From Sycobia sp. Sy_11 (taxonomy: Eukaryota > Arthropoda > Insecta > Hymenoptera > Epichrysomallidae), in contig JACCIC010000015.1 in NCBI GenBank assembly GCA_018907035.1, forward strand, positions 2,541,001-2,605,000: a stretch of DNA of 64,000 nt, given 5' to 3'. Position 1 is the first letter of the stretch. Every line of letters starts with the position of its first letter. Below the pieces are notes generated by a model. That model did no database searches and was not told the origin of the DNA. It saw only the letters and a program-made list of their open reading frames with translations. The position numbers and the translations under genes are program-made. Below, one piece after another: positions 23,430 through 34,624 of this stretch.

Positions 23430-25880
23430 TATTTACACCCATCCATTTGTTATTTGTGGTTTCTTCTTTGTTTTTTATATTGTTATTCTTACTCTCTTTC
23501 TTCTTTTTTCGATATATAATGAAATATCTGTCGAACTGGACGTCGGTCTCGTCGAAGTTATCTCTTCTATCACTTATCTCGATGATAGTAAGATACTACC
23601 CTTTTTCTTCTTGTCTTATCTGTGTTGAACAACATCTATTAATTCTCCAAATTTTGATAAGCAATTCTCAATATCCTTCTTGATATTAGGTTGGATTCTC
23701 ATTGCTTTAAGCACATCTTTGACCAATCAAGCAATTTGAAGAAGAATTTCCTGCTCGCCCAACTAGTCCAATCCTTTTTGACCGTCCTAGGATCTGGATA
23801 TCTACATTAGATCCAACAAGGCAGCATTGACTAACTCTCCTTCTCTCTTTCCTACTTATCCTTACATTTGGTTCTGTTGAACAACCTATATATTAATTCA
23901 CGAGTAATCCCTGCATATGACCAGTCTTCTAGAACCTTCAATGGCGAACACACCAGAACCATGCCCATCACATGTATGTACGTACCGCCTTGGATCTGAT
24001 GATCATGCAGGAATATAGAGCATATTAGTGATTGGAATGTTATAGTGAGACCACGGTACATTTGCAATCTGCATCCTATTTGGAAAAGTCAAAAAACATA
24101 TGTCGCACAACATCCAGTAATCCTCTGTGCAATGAGTATGCAGTAAAAATTGAAAACTGATTAGAATATGGCACATAAATATAAATATATCCTATGAATT
24201 CAATTATATAGCATAAATTATTTTAATTATTTATTAGAAAAACTTGCTCTTTGATTCTCAGATTTCTTTCTATATTGTGTGCTATCAAAAATATTAATAA
24301 AGAATATTTTATATATTATAGTAATTATTTTTGTACTTATTATACATAGATAATAAACAAATAAATGTTAATATAACGTATCATTATTTAGTATTTTAAT
24401 ATTGATTATTTTGTATAAAAAATCGTTCGGTATCTGTATTCGTCTCACTTGCTCTATTCTCACCGGTTTTCCCGCTTTTAGGTTTTATACCCGGATCAAA
24501 ATCGACAATAGGCATAATAGTGTGCTCCTCTCCAGACGCACTAGTAACAAATTCAAACCAAGTGTTAAAAAAGTTAAAAAAGTTATCTTACAGAACCTTG
24601 ACGAGTACCCCAGTCGTAATATAATAAAATAATTTTCTTTCACTAATTTTACTAAAAATTCATATTTAACTATTTTTCAGGATCTATAACAGAAGATAAA
24701 AATTCAAAATATTAATTTCAAAATAAAATTCATTTATAGCAACTTTTGAGTAATTATTCATGTTGAATCCATTTTCTTAAAGCATAAAAAATAAAAAGTC
24801 ATCTAAGAAACTATAAAAATCTCTAAAAATCAAGAAACAATGATTGAAACAAAAGTTAGTTAGAAGAGAGGTAGAGAGATAAGTTAAAAATATGATTAGT
24901 TTTGAGCTTGAAATGAATTTTTAAAATTGTTTCAAAGTCAAGATTTCTTTAAATAGGAAAGCTTTTTTTGATCCAAATTGGAAATGAGAAGAAAATGTCA
25001 CATAAGTAGAGTTAAGAGCATGCAGCACTCACCATCGCACTTAATTTATTAAGGATGTTCCTATCTGCCCCCGTTTTCAAATATCAATAATGATAATCGT
25101 ATCGAACCACATGCCTGCACTGTGGCCTGTGAGGATGGAGATATTAGGGTTAAAGTGTGCTACTCTTTTTTGTGTGTTTCAGTGTTTTTCATACACTGAG
25201 GTAAGGTATGTCCTTAGCTCTGCTGGGTTTTCATGGAATGGCCAGATAGCTTTTGAAGTTCTGGCTAAAGGTATAAAAATATTTTATAGACATAGAGGTT
25301 TTTATAATTTGTATTATATACATTTGAGTATTATATATTCTATACACTCAGTAGATAATAAATATCTAACATCATTTATTCCCTTTTCAAAAATGCTGTA
25401 CATTCAAGTAAATATGCATAGAATCATTCAATGGACATTTGAATAAGATTAAAATAAAACTTAAATTAAATTTGTTGAATATAAAATAATACTTCATGAT
25501 AAAATTTACTTAAAATTTAATTTAGAAAATTTTTGAATTGTTCATTTTTTCAATTTTATGGAAAAACGGATTTCATATTTTTTTTATATATTTCTATTAT
25601 GTAATTAAAGCAGTATTGGTTGCGTGTGCTGAATAGTTAAAAATTAAAAAATTTGAACATTAATTAGATATTTCTAATGTGTAAATAAAAAGTATCAAAT
25701 GTTATACAATGTTAACTATACTATAAAAATTTATTTTAACTTATATCAATATACATAGCATATTTTTTCCTTAAATTAATTGTTTCTATCGTAATATTTT
25801 TGTAAGTTATACATATATTAAAATACTGTTCACTTATATGTTATTACACCAAAACAGCTGTGGGACAAAGCATACATAAA
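23430..25880. other. Spacer, no gene recognised
   Basis: The composition is mixed up to about 24100 and AT-rich after. Open stretches at 23326-23683, 24402-24632 and 25090-25446 lack domains or splice logic. No RNA gene was seen. Confidence 0.4.
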
Positions 25881-25882
25881 AA

Positions 25883-28056
25883 ATGTCTTTTACTGTTTTA
25901 CTCATATTTTTTTTTATAATTTTTTTTACCTACTTAGTACATAGTGGTAAGTGTATTCATTCTTGTAATTAAGATTTTTTTAAAGTATTTTTTTGTGTCA
26001 TAATCTCGCAATGATCTGAGTTCTTACTTATGAAACATTTTAGAAGATCTTTATGGCTTCTTGATCTTTGCTTACGCTATAGAATAAAATTTCAAATTAC
26101 AAGTTCCAGTGTATTTATGTTCGGTAAGACAAAATTTGTTAATTATTAGCAAATCAAATTTATTCATCTTTACACCAGTTGCTATAGGTAAACCAAGAAA
26201 CGTTATGTTATTTTAACGTAATTGGAAATTTTATTCTCATTCCCGCGCTGTAATTTTTCTGAAAGTTTGGACATACTGAGTATAATATTATTATTCCTAC
26301 TTATTTCTTACTTAATAGGTAGCTACTAGAAATGTTTTTTACTCAATATTATTCTATTTATACTTCTAATATCGGTGGTAAGCAGTGACAGAAACAGATA
26401 GTGCAAAATTCCAATGAGATTTTGAAGTTTAAAAATCGCTATTAATTTATATTTTTAACGATTATAAAATTTTGAGGAATAAAATTCGAATTATCATATT
26501 TTTGTGATAATTAGAACTACCTAAAGATCAATTTTAATCCAATTTGGGCCTTTTTGTCAAATATTGAAGTTTATCCTTGTTAGATTAAAATTAATTATTT
26601 CTTAGTAGTCATTTTTAACGGTAATCTTATAGTTTCAATATTCAAGACAATAAATGTATAGTATATGTTAGAATTAATAATTTGTAATAATATAGCTATT
26701 CTACGTAACAGAGTCCCGTACAAAAAGAAAAAGCTTTGCATAAAGTGCAGAATCTCGAAGTAGCACACATTGCCGAAACATATAAATAATACTATAAAAT
26801 ATAATTAATTGTTTTTTTTTTATTTTCAGCATTGGTAAGGGAAGAAATTATTGGTGGAAATGTAGTACAGCACACATTTCCCAATTTCCAAGCTGCGATT
26901 GTAGGTAAACAAAATTTCTCGAATTATGTGTCACTATACTGCGGTGCCGGTATTATCAATGAAAATTTTGTATTATCCGCTGCTCATTGCTTTCTTGAGA
27001 GTCCAGGTGTTTTAAGCGAAGCATCATTTTCAGTCGTCGTGGGTTCTATTAATCTAAGGACTTTCTATGATGCAATAATACCTGTAGAAAGAATTTATAC
27101 GGCTATCTATGAGCTCGATTTTTCTTTGAACGATATAGCAGTAGTACAGGTGTTTACATTGTTCGAAATACTTTTAAATTTATGGATTCTGGTTTATAAT
27201 AAATTTATAAAAATACGTTTTCTGATTAAATACTTCTGCAACTTTTTTGCATACTAATATATAAATCAGAAAAACTGTAAATATAATAAATAAGTATAAT
27301 TTTTATTAATAAATATACAAATATTATTATTTTTTTAGCTGAATCAAACTTTAAATCTGAATTATAATCCATTTTTGAGTAGACTATATTTACCAGTTCC
27401 TGATCAAATATTCCAAGGTAGAGGCATTATATTCGGCTTTGGATCATACGAGATGCAATTTACATACAGTCCAGTTACAGGATTGGAAAACAATACTAAT
27501 TCATTCATTGACTTAGTTTTAAGATATGGCTACTCTCTTATTATGAGTGACGAAGAATGCCTACGTTACCATCATTTATTTACACCTAGTATACAATTTT
27601 GTTCTTCTATGGTGCCGAATCGACCGACAGAAGAGGCGGGTATTTGCTCAGTAAGTGTAATTATTCAGTTATTATAATTAATATTTTAATAGCAAAAAAA
27701 CGTATAAAACAGTAATTATTAAAATTTAATTTCTGAAAAATACTATTCAAAAATTTTTTATATAATTCAAAAAGATACGTTCTTATAAATTATGCTTCAT
27801 AATTTTAGTTTCTTTTATTATGGAACAAAATGTCTGATGATTTTTATAGGGCGACAGTGGAGGTCCATTAGTCATAAATAACATTGCCGTAGGAATTGCA
27901 AGCAGAAGTCCTTTAAATTGTGATGATAGTCTCTTTGGTTCTATATACGTAAAAGTATCGGCTTATGTGCACTTTATTCAATCCATTCTAAGTGGAAATA
28001 TACACAATGCATATCCGCTGTATATATATGAAAATCTACCGCATAGAGAAAATTGA
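25883..28056 (+). CDS. Chymotrypsin-like serine protease with complete triad, 300 aa
   Basis: The four exons are 25883-25946, 26830-27149, 27339-27650 and 27850-28056. Exon 1 encodes only the hydrophobic signal peptide (MSFTVLLIFFFII...). The mature chain starts at IIGGNV (residue 28). The S1 catalytic triad is complete: H74 in LSAAHC, D123 in NDIAVV and S235 in GDSGGP. Three disulfide pairs of the chymotrypsin fold are visible (C59-C75, the pair in EEC...QFC, and GIC...LNC). The residue at position 189 (chymotrypsin numbering) is Gly, so trypsin-like Arg/Lys preference is unlikely and a chymotrypsin/elastase-like pocket is expected. The residues before IIGG are R-E-E, not a basic P1, so zymogen activation is unusual. 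It is predicted to be secreted. It is the first of three tandem paralogues with identical exon phases. Substrate is unknown. Confidence 0.92.
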
Positions 28057-28305
28057 TATTAATTTTAAAATATTTACTAATTTAATTTTTTAAATTATAG
28101 TTTCAACTATTTAAATTATAATATTATATATATACACACATAAATATTTCAAAAAAATATTTATAAAATTAGTAATAAGGTTTGCGAAAGTGTATAATGA
28201 ATTGATTAAGGGAGCTGTACTAAGTCAGTGAAAGGATGATGATAGAAATTTTTTTAACAAATATACATTGTACATTTACTGTAGATTAGATCTAAATATA
28301 GAATT

Positions 28306-28516
28306 TTGTTTATTTTTTTATGTTATTTAACATCGCTTTGTTTATTCTTACAAATACCGTTGCTAATCAGAGACGGAGGTCTACGATGTGTTTGTAAACA
28401 AAGCACATGTGAATTATTACAGCGGTGCTTGTGTCAATCAAGCAAGGTCAGGATTGGAACTTGGATCACTAAGGTACTAGTCCTTCGCTCTAAAGAACCA
28501 GCCATTGTAGGCCTTT
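28306..28516 (-). repeat. tRNA-derived SINE, copy 2
   Basis: This copy is on the minus strand and is homologous to 34345-34575. It begins AGGCCTACAATGGCTGGTTC and includes a GAAGGACTAGTACC block, a degenerate B box (GTTCCAATCC), the shared body ATAATTCACATGTGCTTTGT and ACATCGTAGACCTCCGTC, and a tail TAAATAACATAAAAAAATA. It is the most diverged of the three in its promoter boxes and lies about 250 bp downstream of the active protease gene. Confidence 0.75.
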
Positions 28517-28519
28517 AGA

Positions 28520-29410
28520 ATTTTATTTATTTAATAAATTTTTTACAGATTTTTTCTCTGCGATTTAAATTACAGTGTTTTTTTATCCTAACAGCGTTAC
28601 AATAATTACTAAACTAATAATACAATTGTATTAATATATTCATTTAAAATGTTTAAAAATATGAATTTAAGATGCTTTAAGATTCAAATTTTAAAGTAAT
28701 ACTCATAACTATAGAGAATCTATATCAGTATAACTATTCTAAAGAACTTCAAAATTTTTTATAGTTATTGTTAAAAACTTGACTTATATAGATGTAACAA
28801 CACTGCAACAATAAAAAGAATTTTATAATAATTATAGAATAATTGATAGTTATACTTTTGATCACCGGCCGAATAAAGCTATACTGAAAAATTGGAATTG
28901 GTTTAATGGGTATTTATTTATAGAATTGTTTGATTTAATTATTTTAATGGACTTCAGTGCTCTGGCGAATTTATTGCACGCTTCTTATCGATAGCTTCCA
29001 TGACTTTTTGAGCTACTTCTCGAGTCTTTGTTTTGTAGCAATCAAGTTATATATTTTTTCAAAAAGAATGAAAAAGAACGTTTTTTAGAAATTCGAAATA
29101 ATTTAATTATTATTTAACTATAAATATGATTAATGAAAAGAAAATTGATAATAATAATAGAAAACCATTTATTTGAAAAAAATTATCTCTGCTTAATATT
29201 ATTTATATAACAAAGATAAATATAGTTAAATTAAATTTACCATTCGCTGTTAATTTGATAACACTTCATTACTAAATTTAAATATTATTCATCTAAGATA
29301 TAGCGCAGAAATCAGCAAGCTTTTAATGTTTAGAGTTCATCAGCTTCAAATAAACTCCAGAGAAACTGATATTATATTTTTTTCAAATCCCACGATTTTC
29401 CTTTTATATA
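28520..29410. other. AT-rich spacer
   Basis: No gene or recognisable repeat was seen between the SINE and the (TA)n tract. Confidence 0.5.
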
Positions 29411-29411
29411 G

Positions 29412-29415
<4 letters not shown>

Positions 29416-29462
<47 letters not shown>
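29416..29462. repeat. (TA)n microsatellite
   Basis: This TA run lies directly at the truncated 3' side of the neighbouring mariner remnant, which may have been expanded from its TA target. Confidence 0.95.
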
Positions 29463-29465
<3 letters not shown>

Positions 29466-29479
29466 AATTATAGGATCAT

Positions 29480-30150
29480 GTGTTATAGGTTCGGATGCAG
29501 TTGATAGTTTTTCCTTTTTCAAGATAGTCAATGAAAATTATCCCACATGCATCCTAAGAAACCGACGCCATAACCTTGCCTGTAGATGGAACGGTCTTTG
29601 CCTTCTTTGGAGGCGGTTCTCCTTTTTGATTCCATTGTTTTGATTGTTCTCTTGTTTCGGGTGTGAAGTGGTGGACCCCTGTTTCATCCATGGTTATGAA
29701 ACGGCGCAAAAATTCGGCTTTGTTTTTGCGAAACATTGTCAAACACTCAACTGAAACATCTTCACGACGCTGTTTTTGTTCCATTGTGAGCAAACGCGGC
29801 ACCCATCTTGCGCACAGCTTCGTCATCTCCAAATTTTCAGTTAATATGCGATGTACCGCACTTTTTCAAATGCCTACCATGTCTGCTACCTCGCGCACTT
29901 TCAGTCAACGATCATGCAGTACCGCTTTGTGAATTTTCTTTAACATTTCTGGAGTCGTCACCTCGTTTGGTTGACCACTGCAATGCTCATCTTTGCAGCT
30001 CGTATGGCTTCGTTTAAACTCTGCTACCCAATATTTTACTGTTGCAAACGAAGGAGCAGTCTCTCAGCTTTTATATTGGTTAGCCTGAGGCCTTTCAAAG
30101 AAAAATATTGTATAACATAACGATAACAAATTTTTTCCATGTTTACAAAT
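29480..30150 (-). mobile_element. Mariner remnant, second lineage, 3'-truncated
   Basis: On the minus strand, broken frames carry FATVKYWVAEFKRSHTSCKD (about 30045), then HRILTENLEMTKLCARWVPR (about 29850-29800; the family's WVPHxL region). These are followed by FRKNKAEFLRRFITMDETGV (about 29730-29680; first catalytic Asp in MDET) and HHFTPETREQSKQW. The relic continues through GKVMASVS with a stop, then DACGIIFIDYLEKGKTIN, and is lost near 29480, before the second and third Asp. The sequence type (KLCARWVPRLLT, LRRF(V/I)TxDET) differs from both mariners at 10-13 kb. A second mariner lineage colonised this locus. Confidence 0.82.
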
Positions 30151-30199
30151 TCTCTGAAAACGTTTACTATTGATGGCTGTCAAACAAATACTAAACATC

Positions 30200-31270
30200 A
30201 TGGCCTCTTCAAACTTGAGACATATGCTTTATAGATTGTATACTTTCTAATACAGTGGTATTTTTGAGCAACCACCGCCACTTCTAGGTCAGGCCAGGTA
30301 CTCCTGGGACCACCCTCGTATTCGTTCGCTTAAGAACTAACTTTGAGTTCGCGCTCGCCTAAACTCATTATCTCTCCGGGCTGACCCATCAATGTTCATG
30401 TTCAAATACTTTGGAAATGGCGGTGGATCCACGTTGACGTGTTAATGACAGGTCTAGAGCGTCCCTTCGCATCTCAATCGGCATGATTACGCATGGCATA
30501 GCACCATTCTCATTATCGGCTGCCCTGATTTCACGGTTATCCTCAGCTGTGCGTTCTAATGTGAATAATCTAATTTGATTTTCGTTTGTTTCTATGGCTT
30601 TTGAGATCCTTCTTGAGATCATCTTCGTTGCTATCAAGCTTCCTTACGAATTAGGGATCACACGCATCACACCTTATTGCTTCATATGGCCGAAGTAACC
30701 TAATGGCTACCTTGAGCCCTGGACGCTGCTGTATACGTTTGATGGCTAGAAAATCGCCCAGTTGAGATTTAGTAGCAGCTCTGTTATGGCGATTTTACGC
30801 GCATCGGTTTTATTCGTGTACTCGGGCTATATTATGCCGAGCTTCAACTCGAATGCGCGCTCTGTCCTCCTGGAAAAGCTCGACGATCTCATTTCAACCT
30901 TTTCGAGTAGTTACGTATCTTCGGGTCATCTCGACTTTGGATCAAACATCAATTCGAATGTGCTTGTCTCGATCGATCACCGGTATGTATTGTTGAAGTC
31001 CTTTGCGTTCTGTTGATGTATTTATACTACTTAGTTGGACCGTCTCGGCTATCTGGGTAATAACTCTTGATACAATGGTATTCATTGGATTGACCTGTTC
31101 GTTGCCCCAAAGTACTCCAGTTCCCGTGCAGAAATATACTCGGTATATCCCTAGTTCGGGCTAGATCCTAGTCAGTATTACTGATGATTTCCTCATGTAG
31201 GTAAATCTCGCCAGATCCGAGTTAGATTTCCCTTCGATCATCTAATAATCGTCTTATATTAATTATTACT
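30200..31270. other. GC-richer unclassified region, probable retroelement debris
   Basis: The composition is clearly less AT-rich than the surroundings. Short open stretches occur on both strands (for example 30389-30637 minus and 30762-31016 plus), but no domain could be recognised. Because the nearby gypsy pol relic is on the minus strand with its integrase end at 32540, this could be that element's 3' part or LTR. That is inference only. Confidence 0.3.
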
Positions 31271-31575
31271 TTCTCGAATTTATTCAGATTTCCTTATCTT
31301 TTATTGATGTTAGAAAGAAATATGTGTTTTCACTAGTCAAAATTTTACAAATAGAAAACTTAAGGAAATTATCAGGCTTTCTATCTTGGATCTAGTCAGA
31401 TTTTCTTAACTTCTCCCTATTTTGGAAAAACTCACGTTTTCCTAGGCGGAATCTGCAAAGTTAGAGAAGTAAGGAAATGGTTAGACTTTCTATTTTGATT
31501 CTAGTTAGATTTCCTCAACTTTTTCTAATATTGGAAAGAACGACGTCTTTTCTAATCAAGACATTATGTGTACGA
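31270..31575. repeat. Imperfect tandem repeat, period about 110 bp, three copies
   Basis: A shared core reads CAGATTTCCTTATCTTTTATT, CAGATTTTCTTAACTTCTCC and TAGATTTCCTCAACTTTTTC; its preceding TATTCAG/TAGTCAG/TAGTTAG element starts near 31280, 31391 and 31500. Each is followed by a (T/A)TTGGAAA(G/A)A-type block. Related fragments occur near 31216 and 32480. Confidence 0.6.
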
Positions 31576-31582
31576 AAATTAG

Positions 31583-31859
<277 letters not shown>

Positions 31860-31994
31860 TATAAACACCCGCAGATCTTTTCAACATGGGAAAGAATTTA
31901 AAAAATTGATTTCCTATGTATGTTTTATCTTGTGTTTATAAAATTATTATATTATCTTAAGTGCTTTACGGTCATATGCAAACTATAGTATAGT

Positions 31995-32085
31995 AATCCC
32001 ACATTGCGTTTTAGCATAGTGCATAATGCGTTAGTTTGCGAATCGTAGGGTCGTGGGTTCGATACTCAGCGGAGGTCGGAATTTT
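31995..32085 (+). repeat. tRNA-like SINE head, second type
   Basis: TAGCATAGTGC (A-box-like) is followed about 35 bp later by GTCGTGGGTTCGATACTC (B-box-like GGTTCGATACTC). The spacing fits a tRNA internal promoter. The T-stem does not pair well and no acceptor stem forms, so it is not a functional tRNA. It is probably the head of a different tRNA-derived SINE or a dead tRNA. Confidence 0.5.
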
Positions 32086-32539
32086 TTTCATCGAATAAAA
32101 TATTATATGTGTTCAGCAGAGGTGTTTAACATTAAAATTTACAATAATTAGAGTATAAAAAATATATTAATAATTATTAATTGTTATTGTAAATCGTAAT
32201 ACGTAATAGTCATATAGAAAATAATTTATGAATGCTAATTAAATGGTATGCGTCACCTAAATACGTAAATATATTTTTTTATTTTAAATAAATAAATATT
32301 AAAGAGTCAAAAAATTATTCACTTAATCGAGGAAACAAAATTAGAATAATTTATTATTGGCTTAATTTTTAGATTTTCTGACTAGATTTTGTCTAGTTTC
32401 TAGCTTGGTATACCTACCAAAATCTAAGCTCGTTCCCTATTAAAAATGCTATTAAAAGTGGGACAAATCGGAACTAGGATCAGACTAGATTTCCCTTCTG
32501 GGTCCGAACATTTGATAAGGAAAACTCACCCGATACTAG

Positions 32540-33965
32540 TTAGATTCGAGAATAAATTTCTACACGGGTTGTTATTGTCAGATATTCGATCTTTTCCGCT
32601 CTACAATACTCGTTGAACTCATACAATGTAAATTCGGTTCTGCGGTGTGTCACTATTTGCCGGGGATTACCGAAATACTGTTTCAGGACCCGTAGCTTTT
32701 CTAATACTTCTTGGGTGCTCGTAGTCTTCAAGGCAAAAATCCATATGTGTTTAGAGAAGACGTTCATGATGATGAGCATGTGTTTCAACCTTTTATTTAC
32801 CGTTACCAGAAATCCTACATCGTCGACATGCAGTGTTTGCAGAGGTGCATCTGCCTTTGGTATAGGATTAAGCCGCCTCCCGGTTTCCTCAGCCTTTTTA
32901 ACTCCAAGAATACATGGTAAGCAATTAATTAACACCTTCTTTATGGGCTACTCCATTTTCTTTATAAAATATCTGCGGCTGAATACTTCGGCTATTTTTC
33001 GTACGCAAAGTGTCCTGTCTCGTCCGTCTTCTTCATTAGCTCTTCTTGCTCTTCTTGCCAGCCCTTGGGTACTACTAGCCACTGGTCTTCTTCGCTTTTG
33101 TAGATCAAATCATGCCTTAAAAAGTAATCTTTATGCATAAATTATTACCTTAAGTAATGTCTTTAACGCAATAATGTTTTCATTACGTTCCTGTACTCTT
33201 CTCAATCTCTTAATAAAGTCATGCTCGATAACGTTAGTCGACGTTACTCTGCTTAACGTATCAACGTGTCGCATGACGATATCTGCTCTATTTTCGATAA
33301 TCCAGTCGAACTCCTCAATGAGCATGATCTATCGTTCGATTCGAGTGGCCACCTCTTTTTTAGCCACATTCACCCTGAATGCTGCACAATTTGTCATTAT
33401 CTTCAGGCATAGATCGTGCATATAGTTACGGAATTTATCCAGTGCTTATAGTACCGCCAGAAATTTCAACTTATAACTACTATCATGGCTTTCGATTGGC
33501 GTCGTCTTTATACTCATGAAGTATTTAGAATGTAGTTGCGGACTGGATTCCGTTGCAAGAGAATGGTAACATATCCATCCTTTGATGTGTCTGCACAATT
33601 TCAGCACTGGTGCCTCTAACATTGCCTGTTTTAATTCGGGAAACGCACATTATTCTTCGTCAAATCTATAATGTCGATCCTTCTTGAGAAGTTCGCTTAA
33701 AGGCCTTGCTATTTTCGCATATTCTTTTATAAATTTGCAAAAGTATCCCGCTAAGCCAAGGAAACACTATAATTAGTTAATTGTGTTAGGTTCAGTGTGA
33801 TTAACGAGCGCGGCAGTCTTTAGCACTGATGCTGATATCCGTCCCTTCTCGACGACATAGTCGAGGAAGTCTATCCACTTGCGCATCAATTGGCACTTCT
33901 GCTAGTTTATCTGTAGCCCTGGTTTCTCTGCTACCTTTAGTACTTTCTTGAGTAAGTATTCCTTT
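32540..33965 (-). mobile_element. Ty3/gypsy retrotransposon pol remnant
   Basis: Read from high to low coordinates, the minus strand gives an RT end with [20 protein letters not shown] and PLSELLKK (about 33765-33690). An RNase H region follows (SIKTTPIESHDSSYKLKFLAVL near 33500, RIENRADIVMRHVDTLSRV at about 33290-33240). Integrase comes next, with CLPCILG, HPIPKxDxPLxTLHVDDVG-type text (about 32915-32830) and a YFGNPRQIVTHRRTEF block near 32660, where the second integrase Asp of the DRG motif is altered to His. Stops and frameshifts are frequent. The 5' side ends at a (TA)n tract at 33969 and the 3' side near 32540. No LTRs were identified. Confidence 0.85.

Positions 33966-33968
<3 letters not shown>

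Positions 33969-34024
<56 letters not shown>
33969..34024. repeat. (TA)n microsatellite
   Basis: This TA run lies at the truncated RT side of the gypsy remnant. Confidence 0.95.
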
Positions 34025-34029
<5 letters not shown>

Positions 34030-34182
34030 GGTTATAAGCAAAACGTTCAAATCGTCACCTTGAGTTATTATTCTCTTGGATAAAAAAAGCAGCTAATAGC
34101 GCGATATGCAGATAAAATTAACTAATTATTTGCGCAATTGATCATTACACCCCGTAAATTTTTATTCAACTTTACTACAGGT

Positions 34183-34216
<34 letters not shown>

Positions 34217-34230
34217 CGCGTGCGTGCGTA
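34183..34230. repeat. (TG)n/(CG)n microsatellite
   Basis: A TG run turns into a short CG run, then TGCG. Confidence 0.9.
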
Positions 34231-34344
34231 TTTTATTAAGCAGAATCTTTACTAATCACCGAAGCAATATTTTCTAGTTAAAACATTCTGAGCTTAAAGT
34301 TTCTGGCGAAAATTTATCAAAGATTAATCTTCAAATATCTTTTA

Positions 34345-34575
34345 TGAATCGGGAGGCCTACGATGGCTCGATCGCTAGAGCGAAGGACTAGGAACTTGGT
34401 GATCCGAGTTCAAATCCCGGTCTCGGCCGATTGACACAAGCACGCTGTAATAATTTACATGTGCATTGTTTACCAACACATCGTAGACCTCCGTCGCTGA
34501 TTAGCACCGATATTTGGAAGCATAAATAGAGCAACGTTAAATAACATAAAAAAAAACAATACAATTGCATTAATC
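34345..34575 (+). repeat. tRNA-derived SINE, copy 3 (best preserved)
   Basis: The head GGCCTACGATGGCTCGATCG (A box) is followed by GAGCGAAGGACTAGGAAC, then GAGTTCAAATCCCGG (B box) and TCTCGGCC. The last bases mirror the starting GGCC, as in a tRNA acceptor stem. The body contains ATGTGCATTGTTTACCAACA and CATCGTAGACCTCCGTCGC. The tail is TAAATAACATAAAAAAAAAC. Intact pol III boxes make this the reference copy in the window. Confidence 0.8.
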
Positions 34576-34624
34576 GTAATAATTGATAAGGATAATAACC
34601 GTTAATACAATGGGTCGAGTTCAT

